NCBI RefSeq assembly: GCF_000281085.1
Contig: NZ_JH767530.1
Location: forward strand, 111,951-175,950
DNA from: Catenovulum agarivorans YM01
GTDB taxonomy: Bacteria; Pseudomonadota; Gammaproteobacteria; Enterobacterales; Alteromonadaceae
Length of the DNA: 64,000 bases
Reading direction: 5' to 3'
The notes under the pieces were generated by a model. That model saw nothing but the letters and a program-made list of their open reading frames with translations, searched no databases and had not been told where the DNA came from. Within the stretch, counting starts at the first letter, position 1. Every line of letters begins with the position of its first letter. This document shows, piece by piece, positions 45,299 to 56,176 of the stretch. Position numbers and translations under genes: made by a program.

Positions 45299-46504
45299 AT
45301 GAACTTGAAAATAAATAAAAATAGGTTGGCTGGTTGTTTAATGAGTATTCTTGTGCTTGGCACTGTGGCATGTTCTTATCAGCAGGGCACTACCCCAACT
45401 CTAGCTAAATCTACCTCTAACATTAGGCTTTCGGCCAAGGACTTAGGTGCACGCGCTGCCAGTTGGCAAATCAATAATTTGGATAATTTACATTACATCC
45501 CAGAACGATATCATAATGCAACCAGTGATCCGAAAAACTGGATACAAGCTGCATTTTATATTGGTTTAACTGAATGGACACAAACGTTAAACGATAAAGC
45601 GTTACTCAAGCATATTCAGCAGGTGGCTGAATCTGAAGGTTATGGATTGCGCATGCACCGCAAAACACATGCGGATGATCATGCCATTGGTCAAACTTAT
45701 TTGTGGTTAACTGAAAACACCGGCAATCATCAAACCTACAAAACGGTTCAGACTGTGTTTGACGATATTCTGGCCAACCCACCACAAGTTGGTTTGAAAA
45801 TGGAAGAAGAAAAGAAACAACGTTTTGCTTTTGAAGGCCCATGTCAAGACAGATGGTGCTGGTCAGATGCCTTGTTTATGGCGCCGCGTACTTGGTTGAA
45901 ATTGTCTAACGCAACGGGCGATCCAAAGTATTTTGAATATGCAGATAAAGAGTTTTGGGAAACGGTCGACTACTTATTTTCTGAGGAATATGGCCTGTTT
46001 TACCGCGACAGCCGTTACTTTGAGATGAAAAGTGATAATGGTAAACCTGTATTCTGGAGCCGAGGAAATGGCTGGGTTTTTGCATCTTTACCATTAATTA
46101 TTAATGATTTACCTAAAGAACACCCATCTCGCCAACGCTATATTGAATTGTATAAAAAGAATGCTGCGGGTTTAGCCCGCATTCAAAATGACAATGGTTA
46201 TTGGCCTGCTTCTTTATTAGATCCCAACAAAGTTAAAACCCCTGAAGTAAGTGGCACTGGCTTTATTACTTACGGCTTAGCTTGGGGTGTTAACAACGGA
46301 ATTTTAACCGAGCAAAAATATAAAGATGCTGTTTTAAAAGGTTGGACGGCTATTGAAAAAGCTGTTGAGCCAAGTGGTCGAGTTAATTGGGTACAGCATG
46401 TTGGTAAATCACCCGATCCGGTCAAAAAATCAGACACACAATTATATGGCGTAGGCGCAGTGTTACTGGCTGCAGCTGAAATGACCAAATGGTCGACGAA
46501 GTAG
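45299..46504 (+). CDS. GH105-type unsaturated glucuronyl hydrolase, lipoprotein
   Basis: 401 residues with lipobox GTVAC (Cys25). The (alpha/alpha)6-barrel family GH88/GH105 is recognisable from ADDHAIGQTYLWL (Asp126/Asp127), RWCWSDALFMAPRTWLKL (Asp190, likely the catalytic acid of GH105), VFWSRGNGWVFASLPLI and SGTGFITYGLAWGVNNGIL. These enzymes hydrate and release the 4,5-unsaturated uronate left by lyases at the non-reducing end of ulvan fragments. The protein is lipid-anchored, so it probably works in the periplasm. It is placed between the receptor and the lyase cluster. Confidence 0.9.
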   Translation: MNLKINKNRLAGCLMSILVLGTVACSYQQGTTPTLAKSTSNIRLSAKDLGARAASWQINNLDNLHYIPERYHNATSDPKNWIQAAFYIGLTEWTQTLNDKALLKHIQQVAESEGYGLRMHRKTHADDHAIGQTYLWLTENTGNHQTYKTVQTVFDDILANPPQVGLKMEEEKKQRFAFEGPCQDRWCWSDALFMAPRTWLKLSNATGDPKYFEYADKEFWETVDYLFSEEYGLFYRDSRYFEMKSDNGKPVFWSRGNGWVFASLPLIINDLPKEHPSRQRYIELYKKNAAGLARIQNDNGYWPASLLDPNKVKTPEVSGTGFITYGLAWGVNNGILTEQKYKDAVLKGWTAIEKAVEPSGRVNWVQHVGKSPDPVKKSDTQLYGVGAVLLAAAEMTKWSTK

Positions 46505-46659
46505 CATTTTATACCAGATGTGAAATAAAATGTATTATTGTGACTTTATGTGATTATTATGTGTTGATCTTTTGTGTTTTGTTGCTAATTTAGTGCTGCT
46601 GCGAATTGCTCGCAGTACACATAAGCACTTACATCACATTACACAAAGAGTAAATACAT

Positions 46660-48768
46660 ATGAAATTTTCTCGTATAAAGAGTCTAGCATTGTACGCTGC
46701 AATGTTAGGCTTATCAGCCACTCAAGCTAGCGCTCAAGTAACACTCGAAACCCAAGTTAAAATTAGCGACTACGGTTTACATTTTGACGGCGATGACCTT
46801 GACTATGGTAACGTAGGCAACCCAGATACTGGTTCAAAATACGACTACTTTTTTGGTCGCAGTATTTCTGCCCACGGCGATGCTGTTAAAGTTTATAAAC
46901 ACTATGTGTTTATGACGTGGTACCGTGGCGGCAAGTATGACCGACACGTTATGTTGTCGCGCTACAATACCCAAACCGGTAGCATTGCAACCATTGAATT
47001 TCCGCATCAGCACACAGGCTTCAGAGGTGACCCACTAGTTGGTGAATCACACAATACTATTGGTATAGCCATTAGCCCGATTAACGGTACTATCCATATG
47101 GTTTACGATATGCATGCGTATGACGACAATAACCATGGAGGTAAATTTAAAGACGACTATTTTCGATATTCTTATTCAGTGCCAGGTGCCGCTGACGTAA
47201 GCGATGCAAACTTTACTTTAAACAAATTTGTAAAAGACACCAGTTCGGTTAGTCAAGGTAGTAACGACTACAAACATTTAACCATGACTGGCAATTTAGC
47301 TGATAAAGGCAATTTTGCGCGTTTAACATATCCAAAATTCTTCAAAACAACCGATGGCACTTTGTTGTTGTACATGCGTTTAGGTGGCAACAATAACGGT
47401 GGTTATGTTTTTAACCGTTACGATGCAACAACTCAAACATGGTCTAAATTTACCGAGTTTAACGTAGTAACAGCGAAAAATTTTGGTAATGACTACAACT
47501 GGGGTTTGTATGGCAACATGAAGTATGTCAATGGCAAACTTAGAGTTGGTTTTCAACAACGTAGCAGCATCAACACAGATAGATACAAGTACCAAAACGG
47601 TGTGTATTATGCTTATTCTGATCACCCTGAAGGCTTTGGTCAATGGAAAAACCATCAAGGTCAACCAATGACATGGCCGCTAGTTAACTCTGATGAAATC
47701 AAGGTATTTGAACCTGGTAACTATATTACGGGTCACACTGATGCTAATTCTGTTTATATCGTAGGGGGCTTCGACTGGACTGTGACGGCCAAAGGCGATA
47801 TTCATATGATTAGCCAAGTCCGCTCAAGCGATAAAAACCGTTCAGATTATCAAGAAGTTATGTTGCATTCATACAAACCTGCAGGTGCTAGCAACTTCTC
47901 TATTTCAACGGATTTTTCTGGTGCGGAAGAAATTTATACAGCTGGTGACAATGTTTACGTTATAGGGCTAAACAACGGTCGACCGTTTGTAGAAAAAGCA
48001 CAAGGTGGCACCAATAATTTTGTACGTATATATGAAGACACAGACGGAATGCAGTTTGATCATGGTGTAGTTGAAATTGAAAATGGTAAAATTTATTACT
48101 ACTTGATGGCAAAAGGCTCTGGTAATGCACTTCCACTGCACCTCCAAATCATAGATTTAGGTTTAGAAGATGAAAATGTTCCAGAGGTTGCATTTCCACA
48201 ATCTTCAATGCAAGTTGAAGAAGGTTACGATCAGCTTTCGTTTAAAGTAACAGCACAAAGCCCCGTAGCAGGCCGCACAATTGACAAAGTCGACTTATAT
48301 GTTGACGGTAACTTCATCCGCACCGATTCTGCCGACCCATTTGTTTGGGGTCACCAGAACAAGCCGAATGAATTATTAGGTCTATCAGCAGGCACTCACA
48401 CCTTTACTGCAATTGCGACAGACTCTGCAGGAATTGAAGGCCAAGCAACAATGGATTTGACGGTTACAGTACCAGCTAATGGATGTACTTCAACCACTGT
48501 CCTAACTTGGGATACGCATACTGAAGTTACTTTGTCTGGTGCGAATCCATGTATTGAGTTTGACCGTAGTTTAGCCGGTTCAACCGTTCAGTTCTGGGAC
48601 AGTGACGACAACAATAGTTGTGACTTTAGAGGCACTGTGACCTCAGTGGATGGCGCTGGTACTTTGACCATCGATGCCAATTATAAACAACAATCGGATT
48701 TCACAGGCACAATTCTTAAGTTATCAGCAAACAACGCTTGTCAATTTATTAAAGTCAGAGCTTATTAA
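46660..48768 (+). CDS. Secreted PL24-type ulvan lyase with Ig domain and Cys-rich C-terminal domain
   Basis: 702 residues, signal peptide ending QASA. The catalytic propeller (about 27-500) contains [40 protein letters not shown] and MVYDMHAY, with His131 and His152 21 apart as in PL24 enzymes. One short Ig-like domain follows (about 507-605, [21 protein letters not shown]). The C-terminal 94 residues form an unrecognised beta-rich domain with four cysteines ([37 protein letters not shown]) in place of the dockerin of the sister enzymes. The catalytic part is nearly identical to that of the protein at 56177. Confidence 0.85.
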   Translation: MKFSRIKSLALYAAMLGLSATQASAQVTLETQVKISDYGLHFDGDDLDYGNVGNPDTGSKYDYFFGRSISAHGDAVKVYKHYVFMTWYRGGKYDRHVMLSRYNTQTGSIATIEFPHQHTGFRGDPLVGESHNTIGIAISPINGTIHMVYDMHAYDDNNHGGKFKDDYFRYSYSVPGAADVSDANFTLNKFVKDTSSVSQGSNDYKHLTMTGNLADKGNFARLTYPKFFKTTDGTLLLYMRLGGNNNGGYVFNRYDATTQTWSKFTEFNVVTAKNFGNDYNWGLYGNMKYVNGKLRVGFQQRSSINTDRYKYQNGVYYAYSDHPEGFGQWKNHQGQPMTWPLVNSDEIKVFEPGNYITGHTDANSVYIVGGFDWTVTAKGDIHMISQVRSSDKNRSDYQEVMLHSYKPAGASNFSISTDFSGAEEIYTAGDNVYVIGLNNGRPFVEKAQGGTNNFVRIYEDTDGMQFDHGVVEIENGKIYYYLMAKGSGNALPLHLQIIDLGLEDENVPEVAFPQSSMQVEEGYDQLSFKVTAQSPVAGRTIDKVDLYVDGNFIRTDSADPFVWGHQNKPNELLGLSAGTHTFTAIATDSAGIEGQATMDLTVTVPANGCTSTTVLTWDTHTEVTLSGANPCIEFDRSLAGSTVQFWDSDDNNSCDFRGTVTSVDGAGTLTIDANYKQQSDFTGTILKLSANNACQFIKVRAY

Positions 48769-48790
48769 GGTCATCTGACTGTTTAATTCA

Positions 48791-48815
48791 GCGGTTCAAT
48801 TATCTTTTGAGCCGC
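48791..48815 (+). terminator. Terminator hairpin
   Basis: GCGGTTCAA/TTGAGCCGC stem (one G-U pair) with a 7-base loop, then AACTTTTA. It lies 23 bp after the lyase stop and separates this gene from the next lyase. Confidence 0.75.
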
Positions 48816-49060
48816 AACTTTTACCATTAATACCTGCCCGTGCCACCTTTAAAAATCATACATTTACCAATGTTAACTTTTTTGTGTGAAAATGTTTAAG
48901 GATGTATAAATATTTTAATTGATGTTAACTAAATATTAAATATAATTGCGATTAAATGACCAACGGTGATCATTTTTGATTTGTTTTTGTTGCTTGCTAT
49001 TAGCATTGGTTGAATAGGGGTAATCAAAACTTTATGTCGTTTAACTCTAGGAATAATAGA

Positions 49061-52000
49061 ATGGCACATCGCACTATATTCAAAAGCTTAATGAGCAAAG
49101 GGATGCTTGCTCTAACTTCTATAGCTGGATTTTACGTTAATTCAGCTCAAGCTGAAGTGACGTTAGTTAGTCAAACTTTGATTGCAGATAACGCACTACA
49201 TTTTGATGGTCAAAAGACTGCGGGTTCAGGCTTAACCACCTCACAGCTGCAAAACGATGAAAAATATCACTACTACTTCGGTGGCAGTATTTCAGCCCAT
49301 GGCGACTCAGTAAAAGTTTATAAAAACTATGTTTTTATGACTTGGTATCGCGGTGGTAAGCACGATCGTCACATGATGTTGTCGCGTTTAAATACTGAAA
49401 CTGGTGTAGTGAAAACCATTGAATTCCCACATCGTCACACGGGTTACCAAGGTAACTGGTGGGTAGGTGAGTCACACAATACTATTGGTATTGCGGTTAG
49501 CCCGAAAAATGGCACCATCCATATGGTATTCGATATGCACGCATATTCACAAACAAGCGATGGTGGCAAGTTCGCTGACGATTATTTCCGCTATAGCTAC
49601 AGTGTTGTTGGTGCCGCTGAGGTACCAGATGATCAGTTTACCTTAGATCTATTTGTTAAAGATACTAGCGCGATTAGCCAAGGTGCAGATGACTATAAAC
49701 ATTTAGTGATGACGAGAAATCTTGCTGATAAAGACGATTTTTCGGCGTTAACCTACCCTAAATTCTACGAAACCAAGGAAGGCGACTTATTACACTACAT
49801 GCGTTGGGGCGGCAATAATAACGGAGCATATTATTACAACCGTTATGACGCTGATGCAGATAAGTGGAGTTCGTTTGTACCATTTAACCACAAAGACCAA
49901 AAAAGTAAGGGCGACTCTTACAACTGGGGTTTATATGGTGAAATGAAATATGTAAATGGCAAACTTCGTGTTGGTTTCCAAAAACGTAGCAGCAATAACT
50001 CTGATAAATTCCAATATCAAAATGGTATCTTTTACGCTTACTTAGAAGATGCTGATACCAATGATTGGCGCGACCACACAGGCAAAAAAATCACATGGCC
50101 ATTGGTTAATGCCGATGAAATTAAAATTTTTGAGCCGGGTGATTTAGTTGAAACCACATCAAATGCGGCAAATGGCCCAGGTACCCCTCCAGGCAAAGTG
50201 CACATTGTAGGTAATTTTGACTGGACGGTAACTGAAAAAGGCGACATTCACTTTATTCATTTAGTTAAAGATAATGAATTTAAAAAATCTGTGTATAGCC
50301 ACCTGTATAAACCAGCTGGCGCTAACGATTTTATTAATGCGCCAGGTATTCCAGGTGCCTCTGAAATTAATGCTATCGGCGACGATGTTTACATCATAGG
50401 TTTAGAAAATAAAAAGCCGTATGTGGAAGTTGCTAAAGGTGGTACCACTGAATTTACCCGAATTTATACAGACACCACTACAGCTACTAATTTCCAACAC
50501 GGTGTGCCGTATGTAAAAGACGGCAAAGTTTATTATTACTTAATGGAAGAAGCGTTAGGTAATGCACGCCCACTTCATTTACAAGTAATTGATTTAGGTG
50601 TTGCTGTTGACCCCAACGCACCAATCGTTTCTTTTAATAAAACTTTAGAACCACAGCTTGAAGGTTATGGCCAAATTTCTTTAGGCGTAAATGCAGCAAG
50701 CCCAGAAGGTAGTGGCCGTACAATTACTAAAGTTGATTTATATATCAATGATACTTTGATTCGCTCTGATAACAGCCTTCCATACCTTTGGGGTCATAAC
50801 AGTAAACCTGACGAATTAACAGGTTTGCTAGCAGGTATGCATACAATTAAAGCGATTGCGACTGATAGTGAAGGTGCGACCAGTGCAGTGATTATGCCGT
50901 TTGAAGTGTTATCAACAAAACCAACAGCTAGCTTCCCGTCAGACACGAAAACATTATTAGAAGGTTTTGCCCAACTTACTTTTGAAGTAAAAGCAGAAGC
51001 TTACACAGGTCGTACTATCGAATCAGTAACTTTGTACTTGAACGACCAGTTAGTTCGAGTAGATGATTCTTATCAATATTTATTTGGTCACTCTTCTAAG
51101 CCACACGAAACAGGTGCAATGGGCTGGTTAGCAACTCATCAACCTAACCCAAATCCTTTAACTGCAGGTATTCACACTTTTAAAGCTGTTGTGTTAGATA
51201 GCGCAGGTGAAACAGGTGAGGCAACTATGACTGTAGTTGTTGAATCACCAGCTCAGCCACCTGTTGTAACCTGGCCAAATGAGACCGTTGAAGTGTTTGA
51301 AGGCTATCAAAAATTATCTATTACCGTTCAAGCTGAATCGCCAGAAGAAGGCCGCACTGTTCAAACAGTCACCTTATACCGAAATGGTGAGCTTGTTCGC
51401 ACAGATACAGCAGCGCCATGGAACTGGGGACACTCAGGAAAGCCTTATGAATTTGGCGCTATGGGTTGGTTAGAAACACACGCTCCAAATCCAGAACCAT
51501 TAGGCGTAGGTGAGCATACTTTTACTGTTGTTGCAGTTGATAGTGAAGGCTTAGAAAGCTCAGCTGATATGACCTTAATTGTTAAATCACTACCAGCACC
51601 AACTATCAGCACAGTTGAACCGGTTCTTGAATTAACTGAAGGTTATGAAGAGTTGTACTTAACCTTTGAAGTTTCAACGGCTAATGAATCAGTGACAGTT
51701 GCAAGTGTTGACTTATATTTAGATGGTTCAGCAATCAGCACGTTATACGAAGCACCTTTCACTTTTGCAGGCGCAGAGGCTGAGTTATTAGGTTTAACAG
51801 CAGGCACTTATGAGTTTACTGCGGTTGCAACCGACAGCAATAACCGTATGGGTGAAACTACAGTGACAGTTAACGTTACAGCTGCTGCAGCACCTGCATT
51901 ATTAGGCGACTTGGATAGTGATGGTGATGTAGATAGAAACGACGTTCGCGCATTTAGCATGGCGGTTAGAACTAACTCAATTACCGATCTTGCTTACGAC

Positions 52001-52084
52001 TTTAACAAAGATGGTTTAATTAATAGCTATGACGTACGTGGTGTCGCTTTATTGTGTACCCGCAGCGGCTGTGCAACTGAATAA
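49061..52084 (+). CDS. Secreted PL24-type ulvan lyase with four Ig domains and dockerin
   Basis: 1007 residues from ATG 49061, chosen because TAGGAA lies 7 bases upstream and a normal signal peptide follows ([13 protein letters not shown]); the frame is open back to 49010. The catalytic propeller extends to about 515: [39 protein letters not shown], with the two His 21 apart. Four Ig-like domains (about 519, 620, 732 and 845 onwards) follow; the second and third carry the GAMGW loop. The last 59 residues (51905-52081) are a type-I dockerin with two calcium loops, [12 protein letters not shown] and [12 protein letters not shown], and a final Cys pair. It is followed 71 bp later by a cohesin-like gene. 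Confidence 0.87.
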   Translation: MAHRTIFKSLMSKGMLALTSIAGFYVNSAQAEVTLVSQTLIADNALHFDGQKTAGSGLTTSQLQNDEKYHYYFGGSISAHGDSVKVYKNYVFMTWYRGGKHDRHMMLSRLNTETGVVKTIEFPHRHTGYQGNWWVGESHNTIGIAVSPKNGTIHMVFDMHAYSQTSDGGKFADDYFRYSYSVVGAAEVPDDQFTLDLFVKDTSAISQGADDYKHLVMTRNLADKDDFSALTYPKFYETKEGDLLHYMRWGGNNNGAYYYNRYDADADKWSSFVPFNHKDQKSKGDSYNWGLYGEMKYVNGKLRVGFQKRSSNNSDKFQYQNGIFYAYLEDADTNDWRDHTGKKITWPLVNADEIKIFEPGDLVETTSNAANGPGTPPGKVHIVGNFDWTVTEKGDIHFIHLVKDNEFKKSVYSHLYKPAGANDFINAPGIPGASEINAIGDDVYIIGLENKKPYVEVAKGGTTEFTRIYTDTTTATNFQHGVPYVKDGKVYYYLMEEALGNARPLHLQVIDLGVAVDPNAPIVSFNKTLEPQLEGYGQISLGVNAASPEGSGRTITKVDLYINDTLIRSDNSLPYLWGHNSKPDELTGLLAGMHTIKAIATDSEGATSAVIMPFEVLSTKPTASFPSDTKTLLEGFAQLTFEVKAEAYTGRTIESVTLYLNDQLVRVDDSYQYLFGHSSKPHETGAMGWLATHQPNPNPLTAGIHTFKAVVLDSAGETGEATMTVVVESPAQPPVVTWPNETVEVFEGYQKLSITVQAESPEEGRTVQTVTLYRNGELVRTDTAAPWNWGHSGKPYEFGAMGWLETHAPNPEPLGVGEHTFTVVAVDSEGLESSADMTLIVKSLPAPTISTVEPVLELTEGYEELYLTFEVSTANESVTVASVDLYLDGSAISTLYEAPFTFAGAEAELLGLTAGTYEFTAVATDSNNRMGETTVTVNVTAAAAPALLGDLDSDGDVDRNDVRAFSMAVRTNSITDLAYDFNKDGLINSYDVRGVALLCTRSGCATE

Positions 52085-52109
52085 TCGAATATTTAAACGT
52101 ATCAATGAT

Positions 52110-52132
52110 GTGCGTTGTTAATAACAACGCAC
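52110..52132 (+). promoter_or_regulatory. Intercistronic hairpin, lyase to cohesin-like gene
   Basis: Perfect 10-bp stem GTGCGTTGTT/AACAACGCAC with a 3-base loop and no T-run. It is more likely an mRNA-stabilising or partial-termination element than a full terminator. A similar GTGCG hairpin sits at the same place at 59253. Confidence 0.6.
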
Positions 52133-52155
52133 TTAAAGAATTAGGAATATAAATT

Positions 52156-52668
52156 ATGAAATTTTTAGCAATGCTGTTCTCTTTTGCATTTGTGTTTAAT
52201 GTGAATGCGGGTCTGATTACTAATGTATCGAAAGAATCTGATCAACTCATAGTAGATTTTTCTTTAACAGATTTTGACCCAAGTATCGGGCAAATAACCG
52301 CAGAATATTCTTTTGATGCAAGCGAATTAGTATTCGCTAGCTATTCAGACTCTGACTATTTGGTTAATGAATTAACGTCTTTGGCTTGGGGTAGTGCAGG
52401 TGTTCCGTTAAGCGGGTTATTCACAGTCGACTTTTTATTCTTTATTGAGCCATTTGATACAACATTTGATCTTGGTCGTGCGGTATTTGATATTGTTAGC
52501 AATGTATCAGTACCAACATTTGAACAAAGTTTTGTTGAGGCTCTTGATATTGCATATGCCCCTGTCGTAATCGACAGCACTGTTGTTAACAAGGTATCAG
52601 AGCCAGCAACGTACGCTTTACTACCTCTAATTGCCGGTTTGTTATTTATACGTCGACGCCAAATTTAA
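52156..52668 (+). CDS. Cohesin-like PEP-CTERM protein A
   Basis: 170 residues. The signal peptide (FSFAFVFNVNAG) is followed by one domain of about 125 residues with the cohesin pattern: LIVDFSLTDFDPSIGQITAEYSFDASELVFAS near the N-terminus and FDLGRAVFDIVSNVS later. The C-terminus (147-170) is a PEP-CTERM signal, SEPATYALLPLIAGLLF plus RRRQI, expected to be cleaved by an exosortase with attachment to the envelope or matrix. The motif is Ser-Glu-Pro rather than Pro-Glu-Pro. TTAGGAA precedes the ATG. Placement right after a dockerin-bearing lyase supports a binding partnership. The cohesin assignment is by pattern only. Confidence 0.68.
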   Translation: MKFLAMLFSFAFVFNVNAGLITNVSKESDQLIVDFSLTDFDPSIGQITAEYSFDASELVFASYSDSDYLVNELTSLAWGSAGVPLSGLFTVDFLFFIEPFDTTFDLGRAVFDIVSNVSVPTFEQSFVEALDIAYAPVVIDSTVVNKVSEPATYALLPLIAGLLFIRRRQI

Positions 52669-53121
52669 TAAGCCATTAATCTTTAGAATTTATTGATAGG
52701 AAAGCCAAGTGAGTCATAGACTTACGTGGAATTTTTATTTTTAAACAACCAAAAAACGCGTTATTAGGGGTGTTAATTTTCATGGTCAGGCAACTTGGCA
52801 GCGTAGTTAATGTGTTCCCACAATGCTGTTCAGGAATAAATAAAAACCTAGATAAATATCGCTATTCAGCATGTCCACTTATTGAACGTTAAGCAAATTT
52901 CTTAGCCTGGGTAGTAATTTAATACCTGAGAAGCTTTTCTTTAGTGACAGCTGACAATTGACTTGAGTGCTACGTCTTACATTTCAATTGTTACTGTTGC
53001 CCAGCAGTTTCGTCGAGAGTCGAAGGGAAATTTATAAAACTCATAGCTGTTCATGAATAGGTGGCTTTAGCAGGCATATTCAGCAGCACAATTCACATAA
53101 CAATAAAATGGAACACTAACA
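52669..53121 (+). other. Intergenic leader region, 453 bp
   Basis: It holds no recognised gene. One ATG frame of 36 codons (52782-52892) exists but has no family resemblance and a poorly placed AGGGG. The base composition is less AT-rich than the other lyase leaders. It presumably carries the promoter of the next lyase; no clear promoter or terminator was found. Confidence 0.4.
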
Positions 53122-55896
53122 ATGAAAAATTGGCAATCTGTGGTTCAACACTCATTTGCACAAAAAGCATTATGTTTATCGATGTTTTCAACTCTAGGCG
53201 CTTTTAGTTTTTCAGCTGAAGCCGCACCTTCGTTGGAAAAAGAGGTGCATATTACTGATAGCGCGCTTTATTTTAATGGCGTGAAAAAAGCTTCTACGTC
53301 GAAAGCAGAAAACGAGCCAGATGTTGGTCCACATCAATACGATTATATGTATGGTCGCTCAATCACCCCACATGGTGATTGCATTAAAACCTACAAAAAC
53401 TTTGTGTTTGTGACTTGGTATCGAGGGGGTAAACAAGATCGTAAACTCATGCTCACCCGCTACAATACTGACACGGGTACTAGCGCCACAATAGAATTCC
53501 CTCACCGTCATGGTGGCTATTCTAACCGCTGGTGGGTGGGGGAAACTCACAACACCATAGGCTTAGGCTTAAGCCCTAAAGATGAATCAATCCACATGAT
53601 ATTTGACCAACATTCCTTGTCGGCAACTAACCCATCAGATGGATCGTCAAAAAACGACTATTTTAAATATTATTATTCAAAACCTAATTCACTGACTGTA
53701 CCTGACGAGCAGTTTACTTTAGAGCTGTTTGTTAAAGACAATTATTACGCAGGTAATGACCCTATCAATCCTTATGACAACCCGCATAATGAGATGGATG
53801 AGTATAAACACATCACCTTAACCGGTGAAGTTAATACCAGTAAGTATCAGAGTTTAAGTTACCCTAAGTTCTCATTGACAGATGAGGGCGACCTTTATTT
53901 ATTGATGCGTGCAGGCCGCTCTAAAAACGGCGCATTTAAATATAATAAATACGATGGCAGTGGATGGCTGAGCAGTTTTAAATGGTTTAACTACAACCAA
54001 GCGCAAAGTCGCGGCAACGAATACAACTATGGCGTATATGGTCAAATGAAGTTCGCTGGTGGTAACTTAGCTGTTGGCTTCCAGCAGCGAGCCAATATAA
54101 GTAACGATAGATATATATACCAAAACGGGTTTTTTGGCGCGTATTTCGACAGTACCAGCAACAGTTGGAAAAACTATCAACATGAAACTGTGCAATCGCC
54201 CATCATTAATACAGATCCAATTAAAATTGCTGAGCCAGGCGATCTCGTAACTGGTGACGAGAAGGATCGTTTTTCTATGGTCGGCGGTTTTGACTGGAAT
54301 GTCACAGACCGTGGTGATGTTCACTTTATTGGTAAAGTTGTTGATACCCAGCTCAAAAAAATTACCTATGTACACTCGTATAGAAAAGCAGGTGACAGTG
54401 AATTTACCAGCTCTAAGGAATTTTCTGGCGGTGAAGCACTATACACAGCTGGCAAAAATATATACTTAGTTGGCTTGAAAGACGGTCGTCCATTTGTTGA
54501 TAGAACCGAAGGGGGAACTAACAACTTTCAGCGCATCTATCATCAGTCAGGGGGACGTTCTTTTGAAAAAGGCGTCGCTTATATTAATAACGGTAAGTTG
54601 TATTATTACCTGTTAGAAAACCACGATGGTAGCAACCCAGATGCGCGCAGTACTTATGTGCAAGTGATTGATTTAGACTTAGATGACGATACTGTATCAA
54701 CCAAACCAGAAGTGAGTTTCCCGTGGTCTTCAAGAAGCTTAAACCAAGGTTATGAGCAGTTACAATTTAAAGTAAATGCTCAAAGCCCAGTTGAGGGCCG
54801 TACGGTAGAATCAGTAACCTTGTATATTAATGGCGAGAAAGTTCGTAGCGATAATGCTGATCCTTTTATTTTTGGTCATCAAGGTAAGCCGTATGAAACG
54901 GGTGCTATGGGTTGGTTAGATACCCATCAGCCAAATCCAAGTCCACTCCCTACTGGGAAGCATGAGTTTAAAGCTGTTGCTATTGATAGTGCGGGCGAGC
55001 AGTCAGAATCAATCATGATGGTAACGGTCAACGGCATTCCTAAACCGCCGACAATTTCCTTTCCTGATCCTGAATTAACAGTTTATGAGGGTTATGAAAA
55101 ACTGGCGATAACTTTAAACGTTGCTACCCCAGAAGCGGACCGTGACATAGTGTCAGTAACCTTGAAGAAAGACGGTCAAGTGATCAGAAAAGATACCCGA
55201 CCAGTGTGGAATTTTGGTCACTCTTATGCGCCACATGAATTTGGCGCTATGGGTTGGATTAGCTGTGAGCAAGACCCTGTGCCAACACCTTGTCATCAGC
55301 AAAACCCTAATCCTTTGGGTGTTGGTACCCACATATTTGAAGCGGTTGCTGAAGACAGTGAAGGCTTGACTAGCAGTGCATACTTAACACTCAATGTGGT
55401 TGAGTTACCAGCGCCTGTTGTCAGCTTCAATGATCCTGATATTAAAATCGAGCAGGGTTATAGTGACTTGGCAATATCAGCAAATGTGGAAACGGCTAGT
55501 GACACAGTCAGTATTGTGAGTGTTGGCCTATATATAGACGATGTATTGTTACGTGAAGTTTATGAAGCACCATTTTCTTGGGGTATAGCTGATTACTCCG
55601 AAGAGCTATTAGGGTTAACGGCTGGGCAATATGTTTTGAAAGCGGTAGCAACTGATAGTAATAACAAAATGGGTGAATCTACTATCTTAGTTGAGATTAC
55701 CGCACCTGCATTATTAGGTGATTTAGACAGCGACGGTGACGTTGATAGAGATGACGTTCGCGCATTTAGTATAGCTGTGCGTACTAACTCGATAACCGAC
55801 ATGGTATACGACTACAACAAAGACGGTTTGGTGAATAGTCGTGATGTTAGAGGCGTTGCATTATTGTGCACACGCGCTCGTTGTGCAACCGAATAA
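53122..55896 (+). CDS. Secreted PL24-type lyase with three Ig domains and dockerin
   Basis: 924 residues, signal peptide ending FSAEAA. The catalytic propeller (about 37-525) has VTWYRGGKQDRKLMLTRY, IEFPHRHGG, GETHNTIGLGLSP and MIFDQHSL, with His143 and His164 21 apart. It is the most divergent of the clear PL24 set in this cluster and closest in style to the lipoprotein at 27344 (SPKDESIH). Ig-like domains start near 528, 640 and 763. The second has the Cys version of the loop ([19 protein letters not shown]). The dockerin is at 866-924 (55717-55893): [12 protein letters not shown] and DYNKDGLVNSRD, ending LLCTRARCATE. Confidence 0.85.
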   Translation: MKNWQSVVQHSFAQKALCLSMFSTLGAFSFSAEAAPSLEKEVHITDSALYFNGVKKASTSKAENEPDVGPHQYDYMYGRSITPHGDCIKTYKNFVFVTWYRGGKQDRKLMLTRYNTDTGTSATIEFPHRHGGYSNRWWVGETHNTIGLGLSPKDESIHMIFDQHSLSATNPSDGSSKNDYFKYYYSKPNSLTVPDEQFTLELFVKDNYYAGNDPINPYDNPHNEMDEYKHITLTGEVNTSKYQSLSYPKFSLTDEGDLYLLMRAGRSKNGAFKYNKYDGSGWLSSFKWFNYNQAQSRGNEYNYGVYGQMKFAGGNLAVGFQQRANISNDRYIYQNGFFGAYFDSTSNSWKNYQHETVQSPIINTDPIKIAEPGDLVTGDEKDRFSMVGGFDWNVTDRGDVHFIGKVVDTQLKKITYVHSYRKAGDSEFTSSKEFSGGEALYTAGKNIYLVGLKDGRPFVDRTEGGTNNFQRIYHQSGGRSFEKGVAYINNGKLYYYLLENHDGSNPDARSTYVQVIDLDLDDDTVSTKPEVSFPWSSRSLNQGYEQLQFKVNAQSPVEGRTVESVTLYINGEKVRSDNADPFIFGHQGKPYETGAMGWLDTHQPNPSPLPTGKHEFKAVAIDSAGEQSESIMMVTVNGIPKPPTISFPDPELTVYEGYEKLAITLNVATPEADRDIVSVTLKKDGQVIRKDTRPVWNFGHSYAPHEFGAMGWISCEQDPVPTPCHQQNPNPLGVGTHIFEAVAEDSEGLTSSAYLTLNVVELPAPVVSFNDPDIKIEQGYSDLAISANVETASDTVSIVSVGLYIDDVLLREVYEAPFSWGIADYSEELLGLTAGQYVLKAVATDSNNKMGESTILVEITAPALLGDLDSDGDVDRDDVRAFSIAVRTNSITDMVYDYNKDGLVNSRDVRGVALLCTRARCATE

Positions 55897-55949
55897 AATA
55901 AGACCTTAACTATCCAAAGTTTTGAGTTGCCTATAAATACCTTTCTACT

Positions 55950-55977
55950 AAGCGGTTTGATTTCAATCAGGCCGCTT
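55950..55977 (+). terminator. Terminator-like hairpin
   Basis: AAGCGG/CCGCTT outer stem with an inner TGATT/AATCA stem, 54 bp after the lyase stop. It is followed by CATTCGG, so no strong T-run. Confidence 0.6.
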
Positions 55978-56176
55978 CATTCGGATAAAACAGTCAATAT
56001 GTTCAAATGTTAACTTTTTGTTCTTTTGTTGTGTTTTTTGTTTGTTTTTATGTGTTGTTGTCTTGATGTTTAAATATCTTTAAGTATTCTTGATTGTTAT
56101 TGGTGTTTTTTGTTTGATTAAGATTAATGAAATATAGATTCAATTTAAACCTTACGATACTTAAGGAACTTTAAAT

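Noticed and set aside
51905..52081. Dockerin region as ordinary EF-hand or thrombospondin type 3 repeat
   Set aside because: The two 12-residue loops are spaced and framed as a single dockerin duplication with an F-hand-like helix, not as repeated calcium loops in series; but it remains a pattern call.
52782..52892. 36-codon frame in the 453-bp leader
   Set aside because: It is short, Cys-containing and without resemblance, and its ribosome site is poorly spaced.
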